This document shows, in pieces, positions 22,931 through 41,346 of a stretch of 64,000 nt of DNA. Under the pieces are notes generated by a model, which was given only the letters and a program-made list of their open reading frames with translations, had not been told where the DNA came from and did not search any database. Position 1 is the stretch's first letter. Each line of letters opens with the position of its first letter. The position numbers were made by a program, and so were the translations under genes. Where the stretch lies: assembly GCA_037043015.1 (NCBI GenBank), contig CM073330.1, forward strand, positions 6,838,012 to 6,902,011. The letters run 5' to 3'. The DNA comes from Bryum argenteum. Lineage: Eukaryota; Streptophyta; Bryopsida; Bryales; Bryaceae.

Positions 22931-24335
22931 AGTTGGGGTGGCAACCATTACGAAGCCTTCCATGGCCATGGCAGAATGTTTGCCGCTTCTTGCAGACGCC
23001 ATTACGATTTTCTCATGGGAGAGATGCGAAAATCCGCCGCCAAGGGTCCTCCTCCCCGAAATCCGCACCAACACACAAAGGACGGACGACGCAACAAAGA
23101 GTCCACCCCTTCAAACGAAAATCGAAGGTTCGTACATGTGTATCCCGCATCCGAAAAAGGCCACTTTTCCCAATCTAGAATGTGAGTAATTGTAGTATTC
23201 CTTTTACAAAATCTCACTAATGCTAGTCATGCTCTACCGAGAAAGGGTGAAGTCCACGGACCCCATCCACCGGCAAAGTGACAGGGAAACGGGCATACGA
23301 GAATCTCCGAAGAGGTTCAAGGTCCCCAAGGGCGGCAAGAAGAAAAAACCGTGACGATCCACTTGCGCAACTAAGAAGATGAGTCGGGCAAAGAATGCTT
23401 TATGATGATGGGGAGGAGCACAACCGGTTGGAGCACATACCACATTTTCCGCCGCCATCGTCATCCAATGTATCCAATCGGTCTTCATCGACTTTGACTC
23501 AAGATGAGGACCCCGACATGGTAGCACCGCCATTGCGCAAGATCAAGAAGTCAAGGCGAAGCGGCGATCCTCGCCGGTAAGCGCCCAAGGCCGATTCGCG
23601 GACCGCAAGAAGAGGCGGGCAGCGGCGAGCGAGCTTGTGAGGAGGAGGCACGCGAACGAGAGGACCATGGTGGCCGTCGCTACCTAGTCGAGGTGGACAT
23701 GAAGGGCATGCCTTGCGGTCAAGACCGGAAGAAATGGTTGGACTGCCTGCGAGGCCATTCCCAGCATGTGGACTTCTCAGTCGACAACTACAACCATTAC
23801 AGCACCCGGATGCTACTTGCCATTAAGAAAAAGGTGGACTCCACCTTTGATTACGAGGGAGGTCTTGGGTATGTCACGGAGGAGTCTTTTCACCAAGTAT
23901 TGAGGTCTCGATTGAAGACGAAGCGTACGAATTGAAGAAATTATTGCTTAAGGGGACGGGCAAGCCACAAAGACATATCTAGTGAGCATTGGGCCAACCT
24001 CTCCACGATGATTGTCAAGAGGAAAGATCAAGCAAGCGGAGAAGTCAAGGGAAATCGTGCGGCGTCGAAGAAGGTGGCGTACTCGAGTCTTTGGCTCCCG
24101 AACTAATCGACTGGATGGGAAGCATGTGCGGACATCGCTCTTCATCTTGAAGCGATCAAAGGTGGCGCAGAAAGTAACCCGGACATCGAGACACGCATGG
24201 AGGGTATGGAGGCGAACCTGAAATTGATCTTAGAACATTTGAAGGTTCCAAGTGTTGCATCTGCACATCCTCCACTTCTACAGCAGGGACTCAGTGCCAT
24301 GCCCACTCTAGCACCGGACGCGGAGAAGGTATCTA
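22930..24335 (+). pseudogene. En/Spm accessory gene middle part (Transposase_24-like), broken
   Basis: The plus strand here is GC-richer and coding-like. The run at 23,693-23,935 reads DMKGMPCGQDRKKWLDCLRG and ends FHQVLRSRLKTKRTN. This fits the plant En/Spm accessory domain in which a G-x-P-G-x start is followed by W...R and a LKSRLKxK end. Downstream, SSEHWANLSTMIVKRKDQAS and a coiled-coil-like METRMEGMEANLKLILEHLK equivalent (about 24,190-24,240) follow the family order. Stops and frame changes are present, for example a TAG just before EVDMKG. The start of the region (23,110-23,220) partly repeats the exon 1 donor and intron seen at 21,190-21,360. That suggests an internal duplication. 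Confidence 0.5.
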
Positions 24336-24794
24336 CAGTCATCATAGGATTATGGATAGTCATCCGTAGTCATCTGTAGCACTAAGTAGTCATAGTTATA
24401 GTACTCTAATATTACCATTGAATTTTGTAAAGAAGAAGTGACGAAGGTTGAACTTATGTTATTCCTTTCTGATTGCCCTAACGTGGTTTGTGTGCTTGGG
24501 CGGTGTGGGGGAATAGGAGCATGTCGCAGAGGAGGACACAAAAATGGTAGAAGATATAAACCAGGACGACAAGGACGACAACATCGCCACGCCACGCCGC
24601 GGGATGCTGAGTACACAACAATCGGAGGAACGAAATAACTTTGAGGTAAACTTTTGGGATATGACTAATCGTAGTCATACACGCACATTGAATGACAATT
24701 TTCAGTCACCAACTTCACGTAGTATGAGTAAATTAGTTTACATGTCCCTCCCCCCTTTCGATTATCAACATCAAATGGGTTATTTTCTTCCGAT

Positions 24795-25210
24795 ATGAGC
24801 GGGAATGCGGAGACAAATGACGACGTCCTCAAGACTAAAGGAAGGAAAGGGAAGGAAGTGGTAGCAGACGACACTGCCAATTCTCCGCCGAAGACTCGTC
24901 CAGCCGCTGAGAAGAGGAAGAGGGCTACCGAAGTCCAAAAGCTAATCGAAACTAGCGGGGGTGAGCACAAGACGAACCGTTCACAGAAAGAGAAGGTAGT
25001 TTACACAAGGAAGGAGAAGGCGTCCGTCACTGCGCAATGTGGTGACGACAGAGAAGGGGTCCGATGTTGGCCTCGAGAAACAACCCGCGACGAAAGGGAG
25101 TAAGCCCAAGAGATTCAAGAACCCAAACTATTGTGGCGAAAGACAAGATCTCGAGGCGGAGATGTGGAAAGTCCTGCCCCATGACGAGAAGGGCACAACA
25201 GTGGTAATGA
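24795..25210 (+). CDS. Accessory gene, basic linker exon(s)
   Basis: Lys/Glu/Arg-rich coding-like sequence: TKGRKGKEVVADDTANSPPK, KRKRATEVQKLIETSGGEHK, and in another frame ATKGSKPKRFKNPNYCGERQ up to a donor-like GTG|GTAATG at about 25,202. The frame changes near 25,036, which could be an unrecognised splice or a break. The basic composition fits a nuclear DNA-binding protein. Exon borders are uncertain. Confidence 0.4.
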
Positions 25211-25345
25211 GGTTTGCATTTGTCAAACGTCATGTGCGACTCTGGAATGTGATGGTCTCTAGTCATGTTTTGAGACGGTATGACTACCTTCAGTCATCGT
25301 CCGTGCTTGTCTAATGATATGTAATCACGTTTGTATGGAATGCAG

Positions 25346-25672
25346 GCAGACAGGCAAAAAGAGGAAGCTCCATCACAGCGAGAGAGGATCACCAGAGGCT
25401 CTATTGTAGAAATCAAGGGTGTTGGTGAAGGGGAAGAGGCTATGGTAGTCGGCTTTGGGAAGGTTATTAACCTGGAAGGATCCAATTTCCATGGTGTGGC
25501 TATCCCGGAGGGAATGGCCACCGTGGAGGTGACAAAGAGCAACGACGATGCATACATGCTCTGTGAACCGGTGAATATGGACGACCCTCCAATCACAAAC
25601 ATGGGGCAGGCAGTAAACAACTACATATTGTGGCCTCTGGAATTCCTCAACCAGGCTGTCGAACTGGCGTGA
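25346..25672 (+). CDS. Accessory gene C-terminal exon, TNP1/DUF8039-like domain
   Basis: This exon follows acceptor ATGCAG (phase 0) and ends at TGA 25,672. It contains GSIVEIKGVGEGEEAMVVGF, FHGVAIPEGMATVEVTKS and ITNMGQAVNNYILWPLEFLN. The pattern V...VPxGxxxVxV...ITxxxQAxxxxIxWP is that of the C-terminal domain in many plant CACTA TNP1-like proteins. The family role is presumed DNA or partner binding and is not established. The exon is intact in itself. Confidence 0.65.
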   Translation, partial: ADRQKEEAPSQRERITRGSIVEIKGVGEGEEAMVVGFGKVINLEGSNFHGVAIPEGMATVEVTKSNDDAYMLCEPVNMDDPPITNMGQAVNNYILWPLEFLNQAVELA

Positions 25673-26921
25673 CGCTCTCGTGTAGTCGTAGGTGCGCAGG
25701 CGTATATCTAGCCATTTTACCGGACTATCACTAGTAGACTATAGTCATCCTCTCTAGTACTGTAATCGGAAACGGTGACGACATGTAGTCATCCTATCTA
25801 GCTCAATATTTGCAAACCATGACTAACCATAGTCAGTATATGTAGGCATATGACAATTTGTAGTCATATGACGTAGTCTCGTGTTCGTAGATATGACTAT
25901 GCTTAGTCAATGTCCACAAACATTTCCACACAAATAATGGTTTTGGTATATTCATTACGCTGGTGCCGTTGTTGAATGCATGACTATTCGTAGTGACTGT
26001 ATTGAGAGAAAATGACTATATGTAGTCATGAAGCATGCATTGTTTCATTGCCATGACTGTACGTAGTCAGGATTTGTAGAGATGTTTTGGAAGACATGAC
26101 TGTTCGTAGTGAGCCTGTGTAGAGTATTTAGAAACTCTCTGTCTACACGTAGTCATCAGCGACACAACTCTCGCTCCGAAAAGATAACTTTTAAGCTACA
26201 GTTGGAACCCATCATATGACTAACTGTAGTCGTGCTGTGTGCTAGATGTAATCAAATTACTAGTTAAGCATCCCGTAGTACTCACTAGCAGTACTTAACT
26301 AACTGACTATTGAGATGTACATTTGCGACTATTTATAGTCATTGAAGTCATCAAAGACCTCATCAGGTATTCGTGGAACCACAACATAGTTCACAAGAAG
26401 ATGACTAAAGATTGTCATCCTGTGGACTATGAGTAGTCCTCACATGCAAAGTGAAGACTAGAGTATGTCAGTCCCATGACTACCGTTTCAATGAATACGT
26501 ACCAAAGATGACTCTATGTAGTCAGTTGCATATTATCTTGTGACTATGGTTAGTCACACACGGTCAGCATATTATGACTAATAGTAGTCATGTCTCAATT
26601 CTAGCCAATCTGACTACAGAGTTCTCATATGTCCACGTCACCTTACATGGTCACTGCTGACGTGGCCATATTTCCACGTCACCTCACATGGTCATTGCTG
26701 ACGTGGCCTTATGACTGTCTGTAGTCAGATGACTATGTCACGTCACTCTGCCCGGGCAGCCCCCAAACGAGGTCTCAAAAACTCCATCGGGAACGAGCCT
26801 ATGGGAACGCCTGTAGTCATCCCAAAAGGGTGTCCGATCTGACTAGGTATTCGACTAGTTGGCTGACTACATGTAGTGCCGTCAGGTGCAGTCAGACGTC
26901 GATTTTGAGTCAAAAAACCCG
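25673..26921. repeat. CACTA right subterminal GACTA/TAGTC region
   Basis: About 1.2 kb crowded with TGACTA...TAGTCA motifs in both orientations, many as short palindromes with a 2-8 base centre (for example near 26,012, 26,515 and 26,573). No tandem unit like the left array is seen, so the two subterminal regions differ in structure. No gene is present. Confidence 0.85.
26633..26707. repeat. Two tandem copies of a CCACGTCA...TGACGTGG hairpin
   Basis: A 41-bp unit occurs twice, starting at 26,633 and 26,674. Each runs from CCACGTCAC through ACATGGTCA to GCTGACGTGG. The unit ends are inverted repeats (CCACGTCA and TGACGTGG). TGACGTGG is the plant bZIP hybrid C/G-box core, so these may be regulatory. 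That role is inferred. Confidence 0.75.
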
Positions 26922-26950
26922 GTCAGAATTGACACCCTTTTCTAGTAGTG
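26922..26950 (-). repeat. CACTA right terminal inverted repeat
   Basis: The reverse complement reads CACTACTAGAAAAGGGTGTC and continues to match the left end. It is followed immediately by the ACT target duplication and then by LINE sequence. Confidence 0.95.
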
Positions 26951-26953
26951 ACT
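26951..26953. other. CACTA target-site duplication, right copy (ACT)
   Basis: Matches 12,245-12,247 and is followed by LINE sequence (the plus strand is again A-rich). Confidence 0.92.
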
Positions 26954-28920
26954 CCTCTTGACACACAAGTAAATAAAAACAAACATTAGAATAAGCTTAC
27001 TTACCCGCCCCTAAACAACGGGACCCCCTCAAACACACCACGTCTACCAACAATTACATCCGCCCTCACACTAAAATTCCAACCTCAATATAGTTACCAT
27101 ACTTACGGTTCCTTCATACCTCCTACACAAGCTCCAGATGGTTATTGGAAAAAAGAGAAATTCAGGTATGGAGTATACAACTCAAATGAAACCAAACAAT
27201 GGTTATATCGGAAAGACTACCCCGACTACGAACCTCCTTCCATGCAGAACTAATGGCCATACAACACTCAACATAAGCATCATAATACACTCAAGTCAAT
27301 CATCATCAAATACCCAAACGAACCCCCCTATATCTTCAAAGATTGCATTAACTACTTATACAACCTTAACACACATATTCTACACCCATCAATACATAAA
27401 TAAATAAATAAGAACACCAAACCCTTGTAGGTCTGGCGTGAATAAAATGCCCGTTTGTCCTACCCTTGATGATATGCCCAATCAACACATAACAACCACA
27501 CAGACAAATCCGTACTAGCAGACATGTTAGAAATGCCAAAAACCTGGACTCAGCCTACTATATAATACAAAGTCAAAACACATATAAACATTACAAATAA
27601 CAAACAAGTAAATAAACTCGCAAAAACAGGCGCCATAAAAATATACTTTGTAGCTACAAAACCATCTGAATTTGCTCATACCACACCATTCTACTTCTAA
27701 AATTACGCATGGCCTAGACTAAATAAATGACCTGACAAAGATTTAGTTAGATGTCTCCGAAGACACCTATACAATTACGACCAAGAAAATAACATCAAAA
27801 TACTAGCAATCTTATTCCCCAACACAAGCAAAAGGATTATAAATCTGGATATCGACAACGAACTATCCAATGCATACTGGCGAAACCTTATAATCACAAA
27901 ATTTTAAAACTCCGTATAGGTCAATACATGGGTAATGCTAGAAAACAACTATTCTTTGGAAGAGCCATGTTTCCCTAAAGTACATCTATATTTGCAATAT
28001 TACATATGCTGACACACACTTCTAAAATGCAACCATCATCACATACACGCCATTAGTGTCAGAAGGTACAACAAAACACTATGGAAACTGAGAAAACTAA
28101 TCCTCATATCACAAAAATCTAGATGTTTTATCCTCATGAACGCATGAACATTTAAGAACAACCTCCAAGAAAATACAATACCCTCATGATTGTTACCATG
28201 CTCACGCATATAACAAAGATGCCATTGCAATGCTAGATTTAACTAAATATTCTCTGCGTAAAAGGACTTCCATAAATAAACGACCCACCATTAAATCCAT
28301 CTAACAACCTCACAATCCAATCCATTGAATTTATATATTGCAATGATAGGTTTCGACAAAAAACAATTGAAAACAAAACCCATAAATAGCAACCTCTTAT
28401 TGATAATATCATTAACCATAGATGGAAAGTTGGCCCACTCATAGTGATAATTGCACGAGCTAAGGTAAGACATATTCCTCCAATGAAACACCTTGAAAAT
28501 GAATTTAAACTACCTGAAACCAAACATCAAACACACATTTAAAGAAATAAATACCATTGCTATACAATATGTCGACTCAATTATTTTAGACAAAAGAAAA
28601 ATAGAAAGTAACCAAACAATACCAATAATTAACTTAATAAAGTTACTATGTAGAATCAGAAAGAGGTGGGGAAATAGTGGCGCAAACCACTTCTCCAAGC
28701 AAAGTAACGCTTGTCCTAGGTAGATGGGACGATGCAGATTGATTAGTAGAAACTTTTCTGCCTATCACAAATTGCCAGCAACACCAATCCTGCAAATCAC
28801 ATGTAAAGCTCAAATGAATCCAACAAGAATAGAACCCAGAATGTTTACTTGTAATACTAACGTCCTGTCCAATAAATCTAGAACCATGACTTGGCAACCA
28901 TCAATAGATAATAATACCAT

Positions 28921-28990
28921 TTAAAAAAGAAAAAAAAGAAAAAGAAAAGAATCAAGAATAAAAATAAATAAAAATAAAAAACAAATAAAT
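28921..28990 (+). repeat. LINE A-rich 3' tail
   Basis: About 70 bases of almost pure A with interspersed G, T and C, in the orientation expected for the 3' end of the plus-strand LINE. I could not find a clear target duplication around it. Confidence 0.65.
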
Positions 28991-30319
28991 CATAGATACT
29001 AGTTCTACTAGTATTTACTAATGCTCTATTTCCGATAAAGGTTGAGTAGTCTTATACCAATAGACTTTTGTCCGGTAGGCACTCGCTCATTGCCAAGACG
29101 AACAAACACTCTATTTACGTCCACTTGAAAAGAGGACGAGAGTTCATATCTATCTGATATTGTAGAACAAGGGTTTGGAGAAGAAGTTTAGAGAAAAAAT
29201 TGAGATACGTACATGAAAACGTTGCATAGAGAAAGCTTTTAAAGAGCAACTAGGCAAGTAAGATAAAAAAATGAAACAAAATATGAACAACCGTGAAAAA
29301 ATGATCAAATACTAAATTTGAAAACAACAAAACTTAGTTGTTAAAATTTTCAATAGAAGCTAAAAAAGAGATGGAAGAAATTTTTGAGTGAGAAGAAGGA
29401 AGTTCAGAGCTAGGAGGGAAGATTATAAAGAAAAAACTTGTTTTAAAATTTTGTTCCAAAAACAGAACTTCTTTTAAGAACTAAAAATAAATAAAAAAGA
29501 AATTAAAATAATTAATATAAAATATTGAGATATGAGAACTAAGAACTAAGATAGAGCGTGCTGATATCGTGTTGAATATGCAAATGAAAGCAAGGAGAAT
29601 ATAAAGTAAGCACTAAGAAGATAGATACAAAAGAAAGAGTCTTAGATTGAGAGAGAGAGTTTATGGAGGTATAAGGAGAGAGAAGATTAATAGTTTTTCT
29701 CTCTCATAGGTCCAAACTTGGTGGAATCTTACACTAGCGACTCAACTAGTTACTAGACAAAAGAGAGTGTGTGTTTGAATATTAATTCTCAACAAATATC
29801 AAGCATATTGATGTATAGTTCCCAATTAATATTACCAACATGAATGAAGGGAAGGAGTGCGCTTTAGTGTATGGCTACGGGTACGTTACTGAGGGCGGTA
29901 TAAACTCACCACCCTGTATATTACTACAGGTGTTGTGTCCAGTGGGGGGTACCGGGGTCGACGGGGTGGGAGAAACCGGGACCCTGAGCCGCACCTTTGG
30001 AGAAGAAGGAAACAAGACTCGTCCGTCGTTGTCTCCACTTCCGATGCGCTCGGGTGTTGCAGCAGATCATCAGATTAGTGCGTCACTGGAAACGAGCGGC
30101 GATCACTGTGAAGCATTATTCAAGTTCTTGCGCTCTACATGCTGTAAATGCTGCTTTTTGCTTCTTCATGGATGGTTGACAGACGAGTGCACTTGGAAGT
30201 AGAGTTAGGGCAAAATATTATTTAGTTTCCGCCATCATGTAGTCGCTACTGTTTCCTCTTCTAATTAATTAGGTTCTCGTTTGTTCCCTCTTCTTCCTCG
30301 TCGTCTGCGGGCGGCAGCC
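28991..30319. other. Upstream region of the RRC1 gene
   Basis: AT- and GA-rich sequence with a GAGAGAGAGAG run near 29,652 and a TTTCTCTCTC run near 29,697, common in plant promoters. From about 29,880 the GC content rises, consistent with a transcribed 5' leader. An open frame at 29,840-30,202 overlaps this leader and is not supported as a gene. No TATA box is called with confidence. Confidence 0.5.
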
Positions 30320-38215
<7,896 letters not shown>

Positions 38216-39303
38216 GAAGATGTGACTTCAAACAATTCAGTATAGGAATGTAGTGGTCTTGTGAAAGGTGGTTATATCACACGAAGCAATTTGCAGCCTC
38301 CAGCAGTGTCTTATTTTGACACTTAGTTTGTGATTGATCCGAACCAAAATAGTGGCGATCATGTTTGCTGCGCAGAGACCGTGGTGATTGTGCATCGCGG
38401 TCACTTCTGGTCGCAGATCCTTGAGGGAAATTGTCGGAACTGTAATTACTGTTTGCAATTTCAATTATACCTTAATCAATTGGTTTCTTTCATCTTTGAG
38501 AGCCCTGTCAGGCTCAAAGGAATCCAATCTCAAGCGGAATACGGAATGCTATAAAATTACACGAACATTTCTCATTCTCAGTGTACATTTATGTTTGAAT
38601 TGGCAATGAAAGCACGGCAGTATGTAGACAAAGAAGCATACCCTATAATAGAAGGGAAATTGCTTGATACTTATCATTCTAGAGCATAGTCACTTGTTAA
38701 CTGGAGCAATGCAGGATACAATTATCTAGGGTCTGTCTTCTCGCTCAAAATCCACTTCGAGCCCGCTCTTTTGCCGTGCACGGAAACTTCTCCACAATCA
38801 TTTTCCCACGGTGGAGAACTTCCGATATTAACACATGCATTGGGAGTATGGGTAGGGTTGTAAGAATATTGAGGGCCAGCAATTCCGAAAAGCACATTGA
38901 AGAGGCTGTTTTCAGTTCCAATATTGATAGCAAGAGTGGCCATGCACTTCGATAAAATCATACAATCCTATACACGATGGTATGTCGGTGAATGTAAGGC
39001 CTTCTCAATCTCTAATTAACAGTAGTTTTTTTCCAGAATATCAAATTACACATGAATGCCGCCAAGCAGGCAGAATTTCGCCGAAGTTCAGGATATAATG
39101 TTCAACTGATTACTACATTGTTTGTTGTAAAAATCATAGTGAATGTACAATCATTATGAAAAAGCAAATACAGTATTTGGGTGGTGTTCCTGATCGACTG
39201 TGTCGTCGACTATTCTTCACCAACTGAGAGGTCCTCATGGCCACTTACTTCCTAGTATAAAAGGACTCGAAGTCCTTCCTGGAATTCTTCGAGCGATCCC
39301 AGG
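38216..39303. other. RRC1 3' region and LMW-PTP upstream region
   Basis: The 3' untranslated region of RRC1 and the promoter of the next gene must both lie here. No gene is confirmed. A minus-strand open frame at 38,961-38,722 has protein-like composition but no recognised family. Confidence 0.5.
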
Positions 39304-40724
39304 ATGGCCGGGGCGTGCATTGCGCTTCGCACCCAATTTGTCTCACCGACTTGTCCTTCCCGCAACCTTGTTCCGCTCAAATTGGGGTCGACGACTGTGT
39401 CATGCTTCGTGCGGCGACCCGGAGCAATTCAAGCGACAGTGCAGCAGCGACCCAAGCGAGTAGAGTCTAAAGCGGTCACGATGGCGGCCATTGCTAAGGA
39501 TTCCTCATCCACGGAGACTGCCCCTGAACCTTTCGGAGTGCTGTTTGTTTGCTTGGGTACGAGCTTACTTCAATTTGAAGAATTTCCGTAATTGTTTGTA
39601 TGTTTGAAACCCTACACCATTCTCGTGGTGACCCTTCAACCACTGTGATTTTGATTCAGGCAACATCTGTCGCAGCCCATCAGCGGAGGCGGTGTTCCGA
39701 GATGTCGTGGAGAAGCGGAAGCTAGAATCGTTTTTCAACATTGATTCCGCTGGTACCATCAATTACCATGAGGTCAGCTCTGTTTTCAGAGTGCTTGTTT
39801 ATTCACGAATCCAGGAGGTTGTGTTAATTCTTTCTCTCGTTTTTTTTCTAAAGAGTTTCCGTGTTACAGGGCAATCCTGCGGATGCCAGGATGAAATCCC
39901 ACGCTCTGAGGCGGGGCGTGAAGCTTACCTCGATTTCAAGGCCAATTCGACCCTCCGATTTCGAGGAATTCGACCTCATTCTTGCAATGGATAAGTCGAA
40001 CCTAGGTATACTACTCCACACTGACTTCATAATCCTCCTGAAAAGATTTGTCGATTTTCATACAGAGAAGTAGGGTTCGGTTCAACCTTTTCCATTCTAC
40101 TGTCTGATGGCTTTCTGTCACTGCAGCGGATATTCTTCAGGCTTATGACAACTGGAATAGAAGATCAGCCCTCTCACCGAATGCAAAAACAAAGGTTAGT
40201 TAACGCCTTGGCCAAAAGTAGAGATTTCGAGCATGTACTTCATTCCCATGGGTGTGTGATCTAGTGTGTGTCGGTAACAAATTGGAAGATGCCTCGGTAA
40301 CATAATCTATTTGTAGCATGTGGTGGAAATGTTTTTGAAAATGGCTTGTAGCTTCTAAATGAACTGGAGTTTGGGCAAGTGCCACCATGTTTTCTACTTT
40401 CGTGTGTGTCGGTAATGATTTAGAATGCTCCGTTGTGTGTCAGGTGAAACTAATGTGCAGCTATTGCACCAAATTCAAGAACGTCGATGAGGTGCCAGAC
40501 CCATACTACGGAGGACCGGAAGGTTTCGAGAAGGTTAGTGGGCTGTATTTGTGTTACACATTTGTTGCAATAGATTCACTTTGAAGTGTGTGATTTGAGA
40601 GATTTTGCGGTTGGGTGGTGCTCAGGTACTGGACTTGCTGGAGGATGCGTGTGAAGGACTACTTGCATCCATACAGGAGCTTCAAGGAAACGATGGAAAG
40701 GTCGATGTGACCATATCTTCTTAA
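39304..40724 (+). CDS. Low-molecular-weight protein-tyrosine phosphatase, plastid-type
   Basis: Six exons: 39304-39556, 39660-39772, 39870-40005, 40127-40194, 40444-40533 and 40626-40724. All phases agree, giving 252 aa. It hydrolyses phosphotyrosine or small phosphoesters through a cysteinyl-phosphate. The P-loop CLGNICRS (residues 83-90) spans the first splice junction and matches C-x2-G-N-x-C-R-S. Further family motifs are FFNIDSAGT, DARMKSHALRRGV, DLILAMDKSN and the general-acid DPYYGG (about residue 209). The catalytic core is complete. About 75 residues precede it, rich in Ser, Thr, Arg and Ala and poor in acids. They look like a chloroplast transit peptide, as in the Arabidopsis homologue. 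The start is the first in-frame ATG giving this leader; another ATG lies at residue 60. Confidence 0.94.
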
Positions 40725-41346
40725 CCCTGTTTAGCAGTGCAAGCTCTTGTTCCATGTTAAGATATTCTTTCATATTCCATCTCTTGGGGCACAATTTATA
40801 AGATACATAATGGTCAGCTTGACGAGAATTTCTTGTGTGTCTGCAAATCGCAAGCTTGTGTGAATGTGGGCCTCGTAGTTAAGTTCGTTCTTTGGTTAAG
40901 GATAGAAAGGCTCATAGCTGACCTTGAATCACGATAAGTTAACTCAGTTGTGGTTATAGAAATGTCATTGCAACTTGTGTTGAAAACCTGTAGACGCTCG
41001 ATTTTCCTTCTCTCCAAGGGAACCATTGGGCGCTCAAAAAGAAATAGAAGAAGCGAGTTGTTGAACCTTTAAGAAATCTGATTCGAATGAAGAACATATT
41101 CTCAGTACAGATAAGCATATATTCATCAGAATCACTTCAAATTTTTGCAATGATTCGTCAAATTGGGCCACCTACCTTAGTATATTACAAATTTTACGAG
41201 AAGAAAAATGGTATGCTTTACATGTTTTGAGCAAACCATGGTTTGCTCTCACAACCTTCGTTACAACATGAGCAAAACGTGTAGTAAGGCATCAGCCTCA
41301 CCTCTTACACTACTTGGAAGTACAGATACAATCACTTGTCTACAAC
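40725..41346. other. Convergent 3' spacer
   Basis: This spacer lies between the stop of the phosphatase (+) and the stop of the next gene (-). Both 3' untranslated regions should be here. No coding sequence or repeat is recognised. Confidence 0.6.

Larger units (their letters stand above)
12248..26950. mobile_element. CACTA (En/Spm) DNA transposon, 14.7 kb, nested in the LINE
   Basis: The element begins CACTAATAGAAAAGGGTGTC and ends with the inverted copy, giving 29-bp terminal inverted repeats (12,248-12,276 and 26,922-26,950). They differ at only one position (A versus C at base 6). ACT is duplicated on both sides. Inside are subterminal repeat arrays, a minus-strand TNP2-type transposase gene with an extra SET exon (13,655-19,122) and a plus-strand TNP1/TNPA-like gene (20,625-25,672). 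The two genes are divergent around 19.1-20.6 kb. Near-identical ends suggest recent mobility of the termini, but the genes carry several frame breaks. This copy is therefore probably moved in trans or now silent. Confidence 0.93.
26951..28990 (+). mobile_element. LINE 3' part (RNase H, zinc-knuckle region, A-rich tail)
   Basis: After the CACTA element the A-rich LINE resumes. At about 27,100-27,260 an RNase H-like stretch is readable: HTYGSFIPP, YGVYNSNETKQWLY and HAELMAIQHS (the AEL-AI motif). At about 28,000-28,100 a C...H...C-like stretch with LLKCNHHHIHAISVRRYN resembles the C-terminal zinc-knuckle region of this LINE class. Coding similarity continues to about 28,640. An A-rich tail with AAAAAT and AAAAGAA units runs from 28,921 to about 28,990. 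Many stops show the element is dead. Confidence 0.75.

Noticed and set aside
29840-30202. 120-residue open frame upstream of RRC1
   Set aside because: It lies in the likely transcribed leader or promoter of RRC1, overlaps another open frame and has no recognised similarity.
38722-38961. Minus-strand 79-residue open frame between RRC1 and LMW-PTP
   Set aside because: The composition is protein-like, but there is no family match, no splice partner was found and it falls in the RRC1 3' region.
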